Shown here in pieces: positions 50,812 to 59,988 of a stretch of DNA of 64,000 nucleotides. The stretch is taken from NCBI GenBank assembly GCA_947164985.1, contig CAMUYI010000008.1:1-64000 (forward strand), given 5' to 3'. The number at the start of each line of letters is the position of its first letter. Within the stretch, counting starts at the first letter, position 1. Below the pieces are notes generated by a model. It searched no databases. It saw only the letters and a list, made by a program, of their open reading frames with translations, and had not been told where the DNA came from. The stretch is from an uncultured Bacteroidales bacterium (lineage in GTDB: Bacteria; Bacteroidota; Bacteroidia; Bacteroidales; Paludibacteraceae). The translations under genes were made by a program, and so were the position numbers.

Positions 50812-52146
50812 TTACTTCCCGATTGCATTTTTCAAAATCTCAAATATCTTATCCGAAGGCATCACTCCGTCTTTCGGATAGAGGTATTGCTTGTAGAATT
50901 GCTCTCGTTCTGCTTTCTTTGGGTCCTTCCCTTCGATTACCACCTCGCGGATAAACTTCTCCGTCTCTTCAATCGAATACGCCAAGTAATGCTGCTCCAA
51001 ACACATCTGCCCGAACGAATTAAACTCCTCTTTCACTTTCTCATCACGTATCTGGAACAATACCGGTTTTTGCGCATAGAGGTATTCCACCGTAAATGAT
51101 GCACAATCATGAATCATCGCGTCTGAGGTTTTAAACAGGTCTATGTAGTCGCCCTGCTCTATTTGTCCATTCGCTAAGTTTGCCCAGCGATTATAGTAAT
51201 CTTCTGTCTTCTCCGCTCCCCAGATATTGATAAGTTTGAACTTGAGTACCGGATGAGGTTTAAAAGCAATCTGTATCTCATTCTGATATTTCTCTGCTAA
51301 CCTCAACATCTCCTCGCAATAATTCAGGAAATTCGAGAAGTTAAACAAGTAGTCCACCGTATGATGCGGCGCCCAAATGATTCGTTTCTTCTTATGTGTC
51401 TGCGGTTTCCAGACATCTTTTGCCACATACTCCTTCTGCATCAATTTCTCTTCTGCCAGGGCTCCCACTATCTCCACATTATCCCCATGACTCTTCTCAT
51501 ATTGCTCTGCATATTGTTTCTGAAAATCTGTCTCTAATAGCAATTTCCATAATAACGACTGAAATGGTAATTCATAATTATTATGATAAAGATTCATGCA
51601 ATTAATCCCATAAGGGACATATAACGTTAACGCATCCGTATAATGATAGATATGGTATGCGGGCAGCGTATCCTTATAGGGTTTTGTAAAGAAAACAATA
51701 TCTGGCTGATACTCTTTCTTAATGTCCCGCCATTTATTCTTCTCCCAATTATAGGCGCTCACATAGTTATAGCCCATCTCAAGAGCAAACTCTTCTGTTT
51801 GACGCATGACTCTGAAACACTCTTCTGTGTCATAATTAAGATGTACATTATACGGAGAAACAACAATTAGCGGTTCAAAATATTCCGAGTTCTCTAACTT
51901 TTGATAAAGGGCATCGTATTTCCAGACCGAAGGCGTTTGTAGGAAAAACAGCACACGTGCTTTACTTTGTTTATGAAGTTGTTCTATCTTCCGTGTTTGC
52001 GCTCCGCGTACTTTAGACACTTTGCGTAACAGGCATTTAGAAGATGCCGCGATAGAAAAATCACGGAAAGTAAATGCTTTATAGATACTATCCCACAAGG
52101 AGATACCTACAAATTGATTTATTTTCGTTTTAATTGTATGCCACAT
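50812..52146 (-). CDS. CDP-glycerol glycerophosphotransferase-like protein
   Basis: A 444-aa GT-B-like enzyme of the TagB/TagF family, which transfers polyol-phosphate units from CDP-activated donors. Family motifs: IIWAPHHTVDYLFNF and SDAMIHDCASFTVEYLYAQKPVLF. In Bacteroidota these enzymes decorate capsule or LPS with phospho-groups. Its neighbours (CTP-transferase/PLP fusion, opine-DH-like) may make the donor. Overlaps the upstream gene by 17 bp. Confidence 0.85.
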   Translation of the reverse strand: MWHTIKTKINQFVGISLWDSIYKAFTFRDFSIAASSKCLLRKVSKVRGAQTRKIEQLHKQSKARVLFFLQTPSVWKYDALYQKLENSEYFEPLIVVSPYNVHLNYDTEECFRVMRQTEEFALEMGYNYVSAYNWEKNKWRDIKKEYQPDIVFFTKPYKDTLPAYHIYHYTDALTLYVPYGINCMNLYHNNYELPFQSLLWKLLLETDFQKQYAEQYEKSHGDNVEIVGALAEEKLMQKEYVAKDVWKPQTHKKKRIIWAPHHTVDYLFNFSNFLNYCEEMLRLAEKYQNEIQIAFKPHPVLKFKLINIWGAEKTEDYYNRWANLANGQIEQGDYIDLFKTSDAMIHDCASFTVEYLYAQKPVLFQIRDEKVKEEFNSFGQMCLEQHYLAYSIEETEKFIREVVIEGKDPKKAEREQFYKQYLYPKDGVMPSDKIFEILKNAIGK

Positions 52147-53134
52147 TGTTATCTATCATTCCCTGTCCCCACTCCAACACACGATCCATAGTGGGCGTTT
52201 CTATATGTTGTTCAACGGCTAAATCCTTTACCAGTTGTAATCCAAATGGAAAATCTTCTGTAAAGTATCTGCTCTTGAAATCCGGTATCCATCCTTTCTC
52301 GGTTTTTGTCATGGGTGAAAGAATGGTCTTAAATGCCTCTATGGAATTTAATTTGTGCGTCAATGAGTCCGCATCTGAACTCTCATAGTATTCTAAGACA
52401 GGCTGCACAGAAACATTCAACTTCTTGCATAGTTGCTGAAACTCATTATCCATGGCAATGTATATCTCCGAACTAAACTGATCCCAATTAGCATAAAATA
52501 ATTCTTGAGTTGGATAGGCTTTCCCATCCCAATTATGCCACATTCCATATAAACGAGCCGGATGAAGCAACGGATTACTATTACTCAACGAAGCCTCCAA
52601 ATAGGATTGAAGTGGAGATATAGGAGTATGCAACCATGTGCACCATTGTTCAACAAAATCTTTCGGCAAGTTCTCACAAGCCATATAAAGTTGTTTCTTA
52701 TAACCCAGCAAGGCAGCACGATGTCCATACTCTTCCAAGCGCGCAATAAAGGGTACTCTTTGAAATCCAAACAAAGATGACTCCTTATCAAATATCGCGT
52801 GCGCACGGAAGAAGAAACCGGTACTGCTCACCACACTGCCTATCGCTTGTTTGGTAATAAACGGCTTTATTTGTTTAAGCGTTTTCTCAATTAAGAATCC
52901 TGGTAAGCAAAGCAAAACAATATCGCTCTGAAGGATAACATCTTCTGGATTAGAAGATATCTTATCCAATATCCCTTGATAAATCTTCCCTTCATTATCC
53001 ACCGCCTCGATAGTATGACTCCATTTCTGCGGATGAGCGGTAAGCATATGTACGGTCAATTGCTGCGTGTTAGACAACACGCTGGCAACAACCAAGCCTA
53101 AAGCTCCACCTCCGCAGATACAAATGGTTTTCAT
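52130..53134 (-). CDS. NAD(P)-dependent octopine/nopaline dehydrogenase-family protein
   Basis: A 334-aa two-domain dehydrogenase. Rossmann start CICGGGALGLVVASVL, SDIVLLCLPGFLIEKTL, and a helical C-terminal domain typical of opine dehydrogenases (LHPARLYGMWHNW). Might reductively join an amino group and an oxo compound. Tight coupling to the PLP-fusion gene (4-bp overlap) suggests it acts on the same small molecule. Confidence 0.82.
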   Translation of the reverse strand: MKTICICGGGALGLVVASVLSNTQQLTVHMLTAHPQKWSHTIEAVDNEGKIYQGILDKISSNPEDVILQSDIVLLCLPGFLIEKTLKQIKPFITKQAIGSVVSSTGFFFRAHAIFDKESSLFGFQRVPFIARLEEYGHRAALLGYKKQLYMACENLPKDFVEQWCTWLHTPISPLQSYLEASLSNSNPLLHPARLYGMWHNWDGKAYPTQELFYANWDQFSSEIYIAMDNEFQQLCKKLNVSVQPVLEYYESSDADSLTHKLNSIEAFKTILSPMTKTEKGWIPDFKSRYFTEDFPFGLQLVKDLAVEQHIETPTMDRVLEWGQGMIDNNVAYN

Positions 53135-54918
53135 AAATTATTCAACGCAAAAACAAGCCTATTATTATCTTCCAAATCGCGTACGGCCAAGCGGATATAA
53201 TTGCCCCTGCACTTACCTGTACAATCCTTGATAAGGATATTGTAATCCTTCAGCAATTTAACAGCCAACTCACGCGGGGTAAGTTTATCTTTGACTTCAC
53301 AAAGCACGTAATTTGCCTCACTCGGCAACACACGTAGCCAAGAAATTGCATTCAACTGCTTCACAAAACGATCACGCTCCGCACGGAACTCATCCATCGC
53401 TTGCTTATACGGCTTCTCATATTTACCCAATATCTGCAAGAAAAACTCTCCAAACGAATTGATGTTCCATATACTTACTTCCCTGCGAATATTAATCATC
53501 AGGCTATGGTTGGATGTTGCCAACACACCTAAACGTAATCCCGGTACACCGTACGATTTGGAAATACTCTTTACCACTACCAAATGGTCAAATTTCTCCA
53601 GTACTTCGTTACAAAGGAAAGTAGGATGCTCTGTTGAGAAATCAATAAAACTTTCATCGAGCACAAGCACGATATCCTTTTGTTGACACCATTCCGCCAA
53701 GCGCAAACAATCAGCATATGGCATATAGTTGCCTGTCGGATTATCCGGATTTATCAGGACTAATGACCAAATCTGTTTATCAGCAAAATAAACCATTAAG
53801 TCATCCGCTGTATAGCGGAAATCTTTCTTGCTCGGCGTAAACACAACTACCTGTTCCGGCATTAAGCGGTTCGGGTATTCCTCAAAGGTTGGACGAACGA
53901 TGCCCACTTTACCTAACATCTGCGATGTAAGTGCTTTAATCAATTCAGCGGCACCATTACCCACCATGATATAGTCTTGTTTTACTCCAAAATCCTTTGC
54001 TGCCAATAAATTATTGATGCGTTGTCCGGAAGGGTACTCCGTTAACAACCTATCAAAACTAGCTGCCAGTTCATCACGCAAACGCTGATTCGGGAAATAA
54101 GGATTAACCAAATAACAGAAGTCCAACATGTGCGGATAGCGCCAATACCCTCCGTAACGCGAAGCCAATAAGTCATATTGCTTGTCCGTAAAAATCGATT
54201 CAGCAATATCTAAATCCTGCACATCGTCTATCTCGTACCATTGTTCGCCTTCCAGAGGAAGCGCAAGCAATGTCGAATTATCCAACATCGTGATCACACG
54301 CAGGACTTGTTCGTAGTACTCATTATTCCCCAACGCCACACTATAGGCCTCCAAGAACGGCACATACATTTGTTCAGAGAAAGTCTGTGAGAACTTATAG
54401 ATATTTACAGTTTTGTAGTAATCCGGTATCTCCTCATATCTAAACTGACTATTAGGAATAAAACGTTGGATACGATTCTCCTCATCTATCGTTACTACTG
54501 TTCCATCCATCCAACTCTCGTACTTATCCACCAAAGCCAAATCTGGATACGGATGCTCCACTAACTTCGTCAATACGGCATCTTCCATGATAATATCCGA
54601 CTCTAACAACAAGGTATCTTGCTCACGCATATAATCCTTCGCTAAATACAACGAGTAGATGTTATTTGTTTTGTCATATATCGGATTCTCCACAAACACA
54701 AGCGGAGTCTTAACAGACACATCTGATAGATACTCTTTCAGTTCTGCCCCTTTGTATCCTATTACAATGATGATGCGGCTCAATTTTAGTTTATCTAACT
54801 GTCCCAAGACACGCTCAATAAGCGTCTCACCTCCGACACGCACCATGCACTTTGTATTATTTTGGGTATATTCGCCCAAGCGCTTACCCATTCCAGCTGC
54901 TAAAATTATCGCTTGCAT
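53131..54918 (-). CDS. Fusion: LicC-like nucleotidyltransferase + CobD/HisC-like PLP enzyme
   Basis: A 595-aa bifunctional protein. Residues 1-235 are a CTP-type nucleotidyltransferase (AIILAAGMGKRLGEYT; LLESDIIMED; EWYEIDDVQDLDIAE-like end). Residues about 240-595 are a fold-type I PLP enzyme closest in look to threonine-phosphate decarboxylase/histidinol-phosphate aminotransferase (VGNGAAELI; INPDNPTGN; LDESFIDF; SISKSYGVPGLRLG with the PLP lysine). By analogy with CobD-like serine-phosphate decarboxylases of Campylobacter capsules, it could make CDP-ethanolamine from serine phosphate; an aminotransferase role is equally open. Confidence 0.85.
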   Translation of the reverse strand: MQAIILAAGMGKRLGEYTQNNTKCMVRVGGETLIERVLGQLDKLKLSRIIIVIGYKGAELKEYLSDVSVKTPLVFVENPIYDKTNNIYSLYLAKDYMREQDTLLLESDIIMEDAVLTKLVEHPYPDLALVDKYESWMDGTVVTIDEENRIQRFIPNSQFRYEEIPDYYKTVNIYKFSQTFSEQMYVPFLEAYSVALGNNEYYEQVLRVITMLDNSTLLALPLEGEQWYEIDDVQDLDIAESIFTDKQYDLLASRYGGYWRYPHMLDFCYLVNPYFPNQRLRDELAASFDRLLTEYPSGQRINNLLAAKDFGVKQDYIMVGNGAAELIKALTSQMLGKVGIVRPTFEEYPNRLMPEQVVVFTPSKKDFRYTADDLMVYFADKQIWSLVLINPDNPTGNYMPYADCLRLAEWCQQKDIVLVLDESFIDFSTEHPTFLCNEVLEKFDHLVVVKSISKSYGVPGLRLGVLATSNHSLMINIRREVSIWNINSFGEFFLQILGKYEKPYKQAMDEFRAERDRFVKQLNAISWLRVLPSEANYVLCEVKDKLTPRELAVKLLKDYNILIKDCTGKCRGNYIRLAVRDLEDNNRLVFALNNL

Positions 54919-55000
54919 CTATCTTCGCTATTTTGTTTCTTTCTAAAAATTTTTTCATTCTTTTTTGGCTCTTTTTGACTAAGGATCTGCTTCAAAACGT

Positions 55001-55066
55001 TAGTTATTACTTAGTTATTACTTAGATATTACTTAGTTATTACCTAGTTATTCCTTAGTCATTGCC
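55001..55066 (-). repeat. 11-bp degenerate array, 6 units, intergenic
   Basis: TAGTTATTACT, TAGTTATTACT, TAGATATTACT, TAGTTATTACC, TAGTTATTCCT, TAGTCATTGCC (plus-strand reading). It lies between kdsC and the nucleotidyltransferase fusion, splitting the minus-strand cluster into two blocks. No clear promoter is seen in this gap. Confidence 0.95.
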
Positions 55067-55077
55067 CTTATCATCAC

Positions 55078-55578
55078 CTACCCTCGTCCTACCAAAATCT
55101 CATCTGCGATTTCTCTTATCGCACCTTGACCGCCCGGGGTCTTCAACACATGTATTCCCTGAACGGCAAGCACTTCGGGGCGGGCGTTAGGTGGGCAACA
55201 GGGGTAGCCGACAGCGGAGAGTAATTCCACATCATTGATATCGTCCCCGACAAAACATACCTCGTCTAACGAAATACCCAACTCCTTGCATATCTCCTGC
55301 GCGGCCTGCAGTTTGGTCAGACAGTTCGGGTTTACCTTACTGCCGACTCCCAGATAGAGGTACTGCAACTTCAGTTTTTCTGCCCGCGCCTTCACGATCG
55401 GGCTGTTCTCCGAAGTCAAGATACCACAAGGGATCCCGGCCTGTTGCAGACAAACCATACCCATCCCGTCGTATACGCAGAAACGCTTCATCACTTCGCC
55501 TTCGGCGGTGTAGTACATTCCTCCGTCCGTCAGACAGCCGTCCACATCGGTCAAAAATAATTTTATCTCTTTCATCAT
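55078..55578 (-). CDS. kdsC: 3-deoxy-D-manno-octulosonate 8-phosphate phosphatase (KdsC-type HAD)
   Basis: A 166-aa cap-less HAD phosphatase. Motif I FLTDVDGCLTDGG, motif II ILTSENSPIV, motif IV CFVGDDINDVELL. Dephosphorylates KDO-8-P for LPS inner core. The start was set at the first of two adjacent ATGs; the open frame continues upstream into kdsD but without family similarity. 10 bp after kdsD, its pathway partner. Confidence 0.92.
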   Translation of the reverse strand: MMKEIKLFLTDVDGCLTDGGMYYTAEGEVMKRFCVYDGMGMVCLQQAGIPCGILTSENSPIVKARAEKLKLQYLYLGVGSKVNPNCLTKLQAAQEICKELGISLDEVCFVGDDINDVELLSAVGYPCCPPNARPEVLAVQGIHVLKTPGGQGAIREIADEILVGRG

Positions 55579-55588
55579 TGCGGTCGAA

Positions 55589-56563
55589 TTAATGGTAAAA
55601 ACGCGTGCCGGGCAGACAAGAGAAGGAGTCGATGACGCCGCAGACCTTATTGTCATTGTCTAGGACAACGAGGGAGTGGATCGAATAATGGTTCATCGTC
55701 TCTCCTGCTTCCACGATCTTGGCAGAACGGGAGATGGTCTTCGGATGACGCGCCATGATGTCCGAGACGGGCGTACTGAAGAACGCCTGACCGAGACGTA
55801 ACATAGCCCGACGGATATCGCCGTCCGTCACGATGCCGACCAGTTGCTCTTTATCCAACACGATACCAACGCCTAACTTACCGTTTGTCACGATCTCGAT
55901 CGCTTCGCTCAGCGGCATCTCAGGCGTCAGGAACGGCAGGTTCTCTTGTACCATCACTTCCTCCACTTTCGCCAACAACTTACGTCCGAGGTCTCCGCCC
56001 GGATGCAGCATCGCGAAGTCAGAAGGCTGGAAATGCGCCGCTTCGATAAGCGCACAAGCGAGGGCGTCACCCAAAGCCAGCGTCACCGTCGTTGAAGAGG
56101 TCGGTACCAGGTTTAGCGGATCGGCTTCCCGCTCCACAGCGATGTTCAGATGTACATCGGCATTCTGCGCTAGCAGACTCTCCGGATTCGAGGACATAGC
56201 GATGATCGGAATATGCTTCGCGCGGATGAGCGGTAAGAAACGCAACAACTCTTCAGTTGCACCCGAATAGGAGATAGCGAGTACCAGATCCTCCGAACCC
56301 AGCATACCTAAATCACCATGATAGGCATCCAGCGGATTGAGGAAGAAAGCCGGCGTACCCGTACTGGCCAGCGTCGCTGCGATCTTCGATCCGATATGAC
56401 CGGACTTACCTACTCCGGTCACTACGATCTTACCTTTGCATGCACGAATCAGTTGTACGGCGCGAATAAAATCTTCGTTCAGACGCGGGATAAGCGCCAT
56501 GATGGCGGACGCTTCCATTTCCAAGCACTCCGTGGCTTTCTTAATAATTTGTTCGTTTTGCAT
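55589..56563 (-). CDS. kdsD: Arabinose-5-phosphate isomerase (KdsD/KpsF)
   Basis: A 324-aa enzyme making arabinose 5-phosphate for KDO. SIS domain at about residues 30-175 (GKIVVTGVGKSGHIGSKIAA; LAISYSGATEELL; SSTTVTLALGDALA) plus two CBS domains (about 205-320; GVGIVLDKEQLVGIVTDGDIRRAM). Normal length. Upstream of kdsC in one operon. Confidence 0.94.
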   Translation of the reverse strand: MQNEQIIKKATECLEMEASAIMALIPRLNEDFIRAVQLIRACKGKIVVTGVGKSGHIGSKIAATLASTGTPAFFLNPLDAYHGDLGMLGSEDLVLAISYSGATEELLRFLPLIRAKHIPIIAMSSNPESLLAQNADVHLNIAVEREADPLNLVPTSSTTVTLALGDALACALIEAAHFQPSDFAMLHPGGDLGRKLLAKVEEVMVQENLPFLTPEMPLSEAIEIVTNGKLGVGIVLDKEQLVGIVTDGDIRRAMLRLGQAFFSTPVSDIMARHPKTISRSAKIVEAGETMNHYSIHSLVVLDNDNKVCGVIDSFSCLPGTRFYH

Positions 56564-56570
56564 TATATGC

Positions 56571-57260
56571 TTATTTTAAATCTTCTGCGTAAGTTATTTT
56601 GCGATTTGCCTCTTCGCCCAGCACAATATAAATCGGGTGGCGAGGTTCGTATTTGCGAACGATACCGGCATCGTCGGTAGCCAGTGTGTCTCCTTCTGCA
56701 ACCGCCTTCATGTAAGCGCTCTGAATCAGGTCGATATGAAACGCCTGCGGCGTCTGCGCACGCATGTATTCGCTTCGCGAAGGAATACTTTCCACTGTAG
56801 AATTATTAATTTTTAATTTTTCATTTTTAATTCTATATAAGGTGTCCGTCACCGGTATAGCCACCGTTACGGCTTCATGTGTTTCCAAGGCCTCAGCGAC
56901 ATCGGCTAAGATACGCTGACTGACGAAGGGTCGTGCCGCATCGTGAAACCAAAGTGCGGCATCGGACTCGTCCATGTAAGCCAGTAGCGCGTGCCAGGAT
57001 GACTCCCATCGTTCGCTACCTCCGGGGATGATCTTCTGCACCTTATTCCAGTTATTGCGTTCGCATAACTGCTTGGCTTCGTCCATCCATTCGGGATGCA
57101 TCACAACCGCGATCTCTGCAATCGAAGGTGCCGCCTCAAAGGCATCAATCGAATGCTCCAAGATCGAACGTCCGTCCGCTAAGGGAAGAAGTTGTTTTGG
57201 TGTCTTTCCGCCTATCCGACTCCCCATACCTCCGGCTAATATGATAGCAATGTGTCGCAT
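56571..57260 (-). CDS. ispD: 2-C-methyl-D-erythritol 4-phosphate cytidylyltransferase (IspD; TarI alternative)
   Basis: A 229-aa CTP transferase. AIILAGGMGSRIGGKTPKQLLPL at the N-terminus, WFHDAARPFVS, and RAQTPQAFHIDLIQSAY. Most likely IspD of the MEP isoprenoid pathway; the related TarI (ribitol-5-P cytidylyltransferase) cannot be excluded given a CDP-polyol transferase nearby. A four-unit 7-bp array (56805-56832) adds about ten residues (KNEKLKINNS) in the loop before the RAQTPQAF motif. Confidence 0.85.
   Translation of the reverse strand: MRHIAIILAGGMGSRIGGKTPKQLLPLADGRSILEHSIDAFEAAPSIAEIAVVMHPEWMDEAKQLCERNNWNKVQKIIPGGSERWESSWHALLAYMDESDAALWFHDAARPFVSQRILADVAEALETHEAVTVAIPVTDTLYRIKNEKLKINNSTVESIPSRSEYMRAQTPQAFHIDLIQSAYMKAVAEGDTLATDDAGIVRKYEPRHPIYIVLGEEANRKITYAEDLK
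56805..56832 (-). repeat. 7-bp array, 4 units of AATTAAA, inside ispD
   Basis: On the coding strand: AATTAAA, AATGAAA, AATTAAA, AATTAAT. The same word as in gldG (35230-35257) about 21 kb away, so the two loci share a word class, not a protein context. Confidence 0.9.
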
Positions 57261-57263
57261 GGT

Positions 57264-58226
57264 TTACTTATAAAAATTCGCCATGAAGGCATCTTTGTTT
57301 TCTTTTTTCAATACGTATCTCCGGAATGCCGCGCCGATAAAACCCGTGCCGTAACCGATCAGTTGAGTAAAGGCCGCCACCACGGCTAAACCGCCTATCT
57401 TGAGTGACTTATTTTGTATCGCGGCATCTACCAACACCATCAAGGCATAGAGCGGCATCAACGGCAAGAACGGGATGACCGCCAGCGTAAAGAGAGCCGG
57501 CAAGGTATGCACGAGTTTGAGTGTACCGGGATGTAAGATCGAGAGGTTGATACGCGCGATGCCGGAGTTATGCACCTGCCGGAAGAACTTTCGAAAGTCC
57601 GTACGGCGTTTATGATAGACGTAAGCATCGGGGATAAGAGCGGTCTTGTAACCGGCCTCCACGATGCGATAACTAAAGTCCACATCTTCACCAAAACGCA
57701 TGGCGCGGAAACCGCCGAGTTGCATATACACTTCGCGACGGATACCCATATTAAAGGACCGCGGGAAGAACTTATCCAATTTCTTCTTTCCGCCACGGAT
57801 ACCTCCGGTAGTGAAGAACGAGGTCATCGAATAGTTGATTGCTTTCTGCACATCGGTGAATGACTCATGCGCTCTGTCCGGACCACCGAAAGCATCCACC
57901 GGATTCGCCTTCAAGAAATTCTCAACAGCCTCGAAATAACCTTCCGGAATCAGGATATCCGAATCCCAGATCAACAGGTACTCACCTTTGGCACGCTCCG
58001 CACCGTAGTTACGCGTCTGTCCCGGACCGCTGTTAGGCTTCGTGTAATAATGCACCGGCAGCCTGTCCTCATAGGCTTTGACCACCACTTCACATGGCAC
58101 CGACGAACCGTCCTCTACGAGGATAATCTCGTAGTTGCGGTAGGTCTGCTTGGTCAATGAATCCAACAGTTCGGCTACCTCGTCAGGGCGGTTATAAACC
58201 GGTATTATGACTGAAAAGCGTTCCAT
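57264..58226 (-). CDS. Glycosyltransferase family 2 with membrane tail
   Basis: A 320-aa protein. GT2 domain in the first about 225 residues (FSVIIPVYNRPDEVAELLDSL; EYLLIWDSDILIPEG with DSD; FGEDVDFSYRI). Two to three hydrophobic helices follow (about 240-300). Probably membrane-associated glycan extension. Starts within the end of thiL (22-bp overlap). Confidence 0.9.
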   Translation of the reverse strand: MERFSVIIPVYNRPDEVAELLDSLTKQTYRNYEIILVEDGSSVPCEVVVKAYEDRLPVHYYTKPNSGPGQTRNYGAERAKGEYLLIWDSDILIPEGYFEAVENFLKANPVDAFGGPDRAHESFTDVQKAINYSMTSFFTTGGIRGGKKKLDKFFPRSFNMGIRREVYMQLGGFRAMRFGEDVDFSYRIVEAGYKTALIPDAYVYHKRRTDFRKFFRQVHNSGIARINLSILHPGTLKLVHTLPALFTLAVIPFLPLMPLYALMVLVDAAIQNKSLKIGGLAVVAAFTQLIGYGTGFIGAAFRRYVLKKENKDAFMANFYK

Positions 58227-59221
58227 CCTTGTGCTTTAAGTGGTAGTTCTTCGCCATTACGGCCGATGAGATTGCAACCGTACTCCGGTTTGGTAATATG
58301 GCCGATGATATAAAGGTCGTCCACGGGAATAAGTTTCTCATAGTCATCCAGCGAACAGGTGAAGAGCAGTTCATAGTCTTCGCCGCCGTTGAGGGCACAT
58401 GTGACGATGTTCAGGTTCATCTCCTCCGCCAGAGCCGCCGCCTCATAGTCGATCGGCAGCTTATCTTCATAGACGCAACAACCGACGCCGGACTGCGTGC
58501 AAATATGCAGCAGTTCTGACGAGAGTCCGTCCGAGACATCCAACATCGCGGTCGGTTTGACACCGGCCTTGCGAAGTGACTCTAAGATATCACGCCGTGC
58601 CTCGGGTTTGAGTTGACGCTCCAGCAAGTACTCTTTGCCTGCAAAATCCGGTTGTTCGGCATTGGCAAGTCGTTCGCGCTCCAGCAGTTGGAGCCCCATA
58701 TACGCCGTTCCTAAGTTACCGGACACGCAGATCAAGTCATTCAATTTGGCACCGTTCCGATAAACGATATCTTTGGCTGCAGCCGTACCGAGACAAGTGA
58801 TCGAGATCGTCAGACCGGTCATCGAGGCGCAGGTGTCACCACCTACCAGGTCCACGCCATAGCGTTCGCAGGCCAGGCGGATACCCGAATAGAGTGCCTC
58901 GATATCCTCCACCGAAAAACGCTTGCTAATACCCAGACTGACGGTGATCTGCGTCGGCGTACCGTTCATGGCATAGATATCGGAGAAATTAACCACCGCT
59001 GCCTTGTACCCCAGATGCTTGAGGGGCACATACTCAAGGTTGAAATGGATACCTTCGAGCAACATATCGGTCGTCATCAACACTTTCTTCGTTCCAAAAT
59101 CCATGACCGCGCAGTCATCGCCGATACCTTTCTTGGTACTCGGTTGCATGGGTTTGATACCTTCGGTGAGGTGCTTGATCAAGCCGAACTCACCATATTC
59201 TGAAATCTCTGTTCTTGCCAT
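58205..59221 (-). CDS. thiL: Thiamine-monophosphate kinase
   Basis: A 338-aa PurM-fold kinase making thiamine diphosphate. Motifs: GIGDDCAVMDFG, VVNFSDIYAMNGTPTQI, LVGGDTCAS, MLDVSDGLSSELLHI and NGGEDYELLFTCS. The start was set at MARTEIS, 4 codons inside the longest frame, because the family begins there. Divergent from ruvA; first gene of the thiL-GT2-ispD-kdsD-kdsC block. Confidence 0.94.
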   Translation of the reverse strand: MARTEISEYGEFGLIKHLTEGIKPMQPSTKKGIGDDCAVMDFGTKKVLMTTDMLLEGIHFNLEYVPLKHLGYKAAVVNFSDIYAMNGTPTQITVSLGISKRFSVEDIEALYSGIRLACERYGVDLVGGDTCASMTGLTISITCLGTAAAKDIVYRNGAKLNDLICVSGNLGTAYMGLQLLERERLANAEQPDFAGKEYLLERQLKPEARRDILESLRKAGVKPTAMLDVSDGLSSELLHICTQSGVGCCVYEDKLPIDYEAAALAEEMNLNIVTCALNGGEDYELLFTCSLDDYEKLIPVDDLYIIGHITKPEYGCNLIGRNGEELPLKAQGWNAFQS

Positions 59222-59241
59222 ATACGCACACAATTAGCACG

Positions 59242-59249
59242 CAAAAGTA
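59242..59249 (-). promoter_or_regulatory. -7 element of thiL operon
   Basis: The minus strand reads TACTTTTG, 20 bp upstream of the thiL ATG. Confidence 0.7.
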
Positions 59250-59330
59250 CTACAAAAAAGCGGAAATCGAAAACAAAAAGAGAAAAATTTACGAAAATGC
59301 ACACTTTTTTAAGGAAAAATACGCACGCGC

Positions 59331-59361
59331 TTGTGTATATGAAAAAATTGTTGTATCTTTG
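59331..59361 (+). promoter_or_regulatory. Promoter of ruvA-sprA
   Basis: TTG (59331-59333), 20 bp, TATCTTTG (59354-59361), 18 bp before the ruvA ATG. Confidence 0.85.
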
Positions 59362-59379
59362 CCCGCTTTTTTGTGTGAT

Positions 59380-59988
59380 ATGATCGAATATATCAAAGGA
59401 ATATTGACGGAATTGAACCCGACGGAGGCTGTGATCGAAGCAGCCGGAATCGGGTACGGAATAGCCATCACGCTGCCGACGTACTCGGCCTTGGTGGGTA
59501 GTGAGAACCAAGAGGCGAAGCTCTTCATCTCGGAGATCATCCGAGAGGATACGCACGAGATTTACGGGTTCGTCACCAAGACAGAACGGCAGATATTCGA
59601 GTTGCTGATGACGGTCAGTGGTATCGGTGCTGCCACAGCGCGTATGATCCTCTCCGCCTTCACGGCCGAAGAACTGCGTATGCTCATCGCTACGGGTAAC
59701 GCCAAAGCCATGGCAAAGGTGAAAGGACTTGGTACCAAGACCGCCCAACGTATCATCGTGGACCTCAAGGACAAAGCCCTCAAACTCGACCTCGGAGGCG
59801 ATCCGACAGAGTTGCCTCTGGGCGATTTCGAACCCGAAGAGAATGGCGTTCGTACCGAAGCGATCAGTGCGCTGACCATGTTAGGCTTCAATGCTTCCGC
59901 CAGCGGTAAAGCCGTGGATAAGATCCTCAAAGCGAATCCGACCATTAAGGTAGAAGCCGTCATTCGTGAAGCCCTCAAAATGCTATAA
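59380..59988 (+). CDS. ruvA: Holliday junction branch-migration protein RuvA
   Basis: A 202-aa RuvA. N-terminal OB fold (MIEYIKGILTELNPTEAVI; GYGIAITLPTYSAL), tandem helix-hairpin-helix (LLMTVSGIGAATARMILSAF; VKGLGTKTAQRIIVDLK), and a C-terminal RuvB-binding helix bundle (AISALTMLGF). The start was set at ATG 59380 just after the promoter; a longer upstream frame would cross the promoter. Its stop codon is the first unit of a 7-bp array leading into sprA. Confidence 0.95.
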   Translation: MIEYIKGILTELNPTEAVIEAAGIGYGIAITLPTYSALVGSENQEAKLFISEIIREDTHEIYGFVTKTERQIFELLMTVSGIGAATARMILSAFTAEELRMLIATGNAKAMAKVKGLGTKTAQRIIVDLKDKALKLDLGGDPTELPLGDFEPEENGVRTEAISALTMLGFNASASGKAVDKILKANPTIKVEAVIREALKML

